Position numbers and translations under genes: made by a program. A stretch of 64,000 nucleotides of DNA from Peronospora farinosa (Eukaryota > Oomycota > Peronosporomycetes > Peronosporales > Peronosporaceae), in NCBI GenBank assembly GCA_947646735.1, contig CANTFK010000966.1, positions 248,001 through 312,000 on the forward strand, read 5' to 3'. Positions 63,080-64,000 of the stretch are shown piece after piece. Each line of letters begins with the position of its first letter. Within the stretch, counting starts at the first letter, position 1. The notes below the pieces were generated by a model. That model had not been told where the DNA came from and did no database searches. It saw nothing but the letters and a program-made list of their open reading frames with translations.

Positions 63080-63721
63080 TGTAACGGGGTTACACGATGG
63101 TTGTAGCGTCTTTCCGAGAGTTTACGGTTGAATTCCCCTTTGTATTGCATATAATGCACTATTATACTTCTCTTTAGAGAGGTATTAAGTATGAGCGCTA
63201 AGATACGGTATTCGGTAATACCGTATCTTATCGATTGGGATTCGATAAATCACTAACGCTGTATTAAGTACATCATACACAGATGTTTAGACGATACGTC
63301 GTCCAATAGCAAAGTCTGCATATAAAATAATTACTATTATAGTAATTAATCTAGTGTAGTGTACTTAGAGTAGGACTATTCATAAAACCTTAAAGCATAA
63401 ATAAAATCAGTTCTCCTTTTGAGTTTAAGATCGCAAGTCGTTCTGACTTGTTCTCTTGTGCACTTCGTGCGTTGGTTCTCTAAACCTCTAAGCTTCTAGC
63501 TTGTTCTTGCACTCTGTGCGTTGGTTCTCTGAACCTTAAGCTTCTTGCTTGACTGACTAAAGTCTGTTTCCTAGTTCCTTAGAACGGGGTGACTTTCAGT
63601 CGTTTAATTAGTTCCTTAGAACTCAGTGGCTTTTAGCCTTAAATTTATTTAGTTCTCTAGAACTAAGAGGCTTCCAGCCGAAAGTCTTCCTCTGGCTAAA
63701 GAGCTGTGCAGCTCCGCTACA
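63080..63721 (+). repeat. B6 3' LTR
   Basis: 642 bp, almost identical to 55320-55960. Confidence 0.95.
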
Positions 63722-63779
63722 CTCAGTCTTAGACACTTAGGTAGCCAGGATCCTGACTACCTAAGTCTACTAAGACTGA
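63722..63779 (-). other. B5 leader: 58-bp near-perfect palindrome in place of the primer-binding site
   Basis: Arms tcagtcttag and ctaagactga, and acttaggtag and ctacctaagt, surround ccaggatcctg. It joins the B5 LTR to the leader sequence AAGACTGACC upstream of B5 gag, where B6 has the primer-binding site. Confidence 0.7.
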
Positions 63780-64000
63780 CTGTAGCGGAGCTGCACAGCT
63801 CTTTAGCCAGAGGAAGACTTTCGGCTGGAAGCCTCTTAGTTCTAGAGAACTAAATAAATTTAAGGCTAAAAGCCACTGAGTTCTAAGGAACTAATTAAAC
63901 GACTGAAAGTCACCCCGTTCTAAGGAACTAGGAAACAGACTTTAGTCAGTCAAGCAAGAAGCTTAAGGTTCAGAGAACCAACGCACAGAGTGCAAGAACA
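63780..64000 (-). repeat. B5 5' LTR, cut by the window end
   Basis: Starts TGTAGCGGAGCTGCACAGC, the complement of the B6 LTR end, and follows the same sequence to the window edge. With 63080-63721 it forms a large inverted repeat. Confidence 0.9.

Larger units (their letters stand above)
55320..63721 (+). mobile_element. B6: young but defective family B element
   Basis: LTRs 55320-55960 and 63080-63721 differ at about three positions by eye. Flanks are gtcag (left) and ctcag (right), a one-mismatch target duplication; joining them restores the B5 leader. Gag, RT and integrase are all disabled by shared or private lesions. Solo LTR B7 is inside. Confidence 0.9.

Noticed and set aside
1..64000. 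Host genes such as secreted effectors, or tRNA and rRNA genes
   Set aside because: All long frames were traced to retroelement domains, their antisense genes or LTR shadows. I found no RxLR-type effector and no structural RNA gene by reading.

Overview
The window holds no gene that I can assign to the host. It is a dense, nested cluster of Ty3/Gypsy LTR retrotransposons and their remnants. Two RNase H domains in one family, and pol sequences of two distinct clades rich in tandem-repeat linkers, fit an oomycete genome (Phytophthora or a relative). Oomycete Ty3/Gypsy groups with an extra RNase H (Chronos, Archon) are known to me from memory only. The taxon is an inference: no host marker is present.

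Two families are labelled here. Family A has LTRs of 1.2-1.5 kb that begin TGTGGTG/TGTGGCG and end CCACCACA, a gag start codon inside the primer-binding site (PBS), and pol with two RNase H domains and a chromodomain-like tail. Family B has LTRs of 0.3-0.65 kb (one end TGTAACGGG or its complement CCCGTTACA), a PBS starting TGGTAGCACTT, one RNase H and a typical C-terminal chromodomain.

Layout, left to right: A1 (-) gag remnant (1-2330); a GGTGACC repeat patch; an A LTR (-) (2858-4054); A2 (+) (4055-7343), cut by A3 (-), of which the 3' LTR and an antisense gene remain (7344-10919); B1 (-), complete but decayed (10920-18750); B2, a lone LTR (18772-19408); B3 (-) (19409-23158), cut in RNase H by a partial A LTR (23159-23765); A4 (+) pol, starting at 24112 and interrupted at 26695/26696 by the full-length A5 (-) (26696-39234, 4-bp target duplication GAAA); the rest of A4 up to its 3' LTR (to 43476), which lies inside the 5' LTR of A6; A6 (+) (43477-54411), an internally deleted element split by B4 (-) (45282-52878); B5 (-) (54412-55319 and 63722-64000), split by B6 (+) (55320-63721), which itself carries the solo LTR B7 (60187-60646, target duplication GGTGG).

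How the genes work together: in each element gag (capsid and CCHC nucleocapsid) is followed by protease, reverse transcriptase, RNase H and integrase. Gag and pol appear to be joined by a -1 ribosomal frameshift: a slippery heptamer, the gag stop and a stem-loop are recognisable in A2, A5, B1, B4 and B6. The most striking feature is an extra gene on the opposite strand, between pol and the 3' LTR, in every element where that region survives (A3, A4, A5, B1, B3, B4, B6). Its products differ in sequence but share a coiled coil, plus basic/nuclear-localisation-like segments in A and Arg-Ser-rich segments in B1 and B4. In B1, B4 and B6 this antisense gene lies across the chromodomain coding region, so both strands code. 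Most pol genes carry stops, single-base frameshifts or lost catalytic residues, although A5 and B6 have nearly identical LTR pairs and so moved recently.
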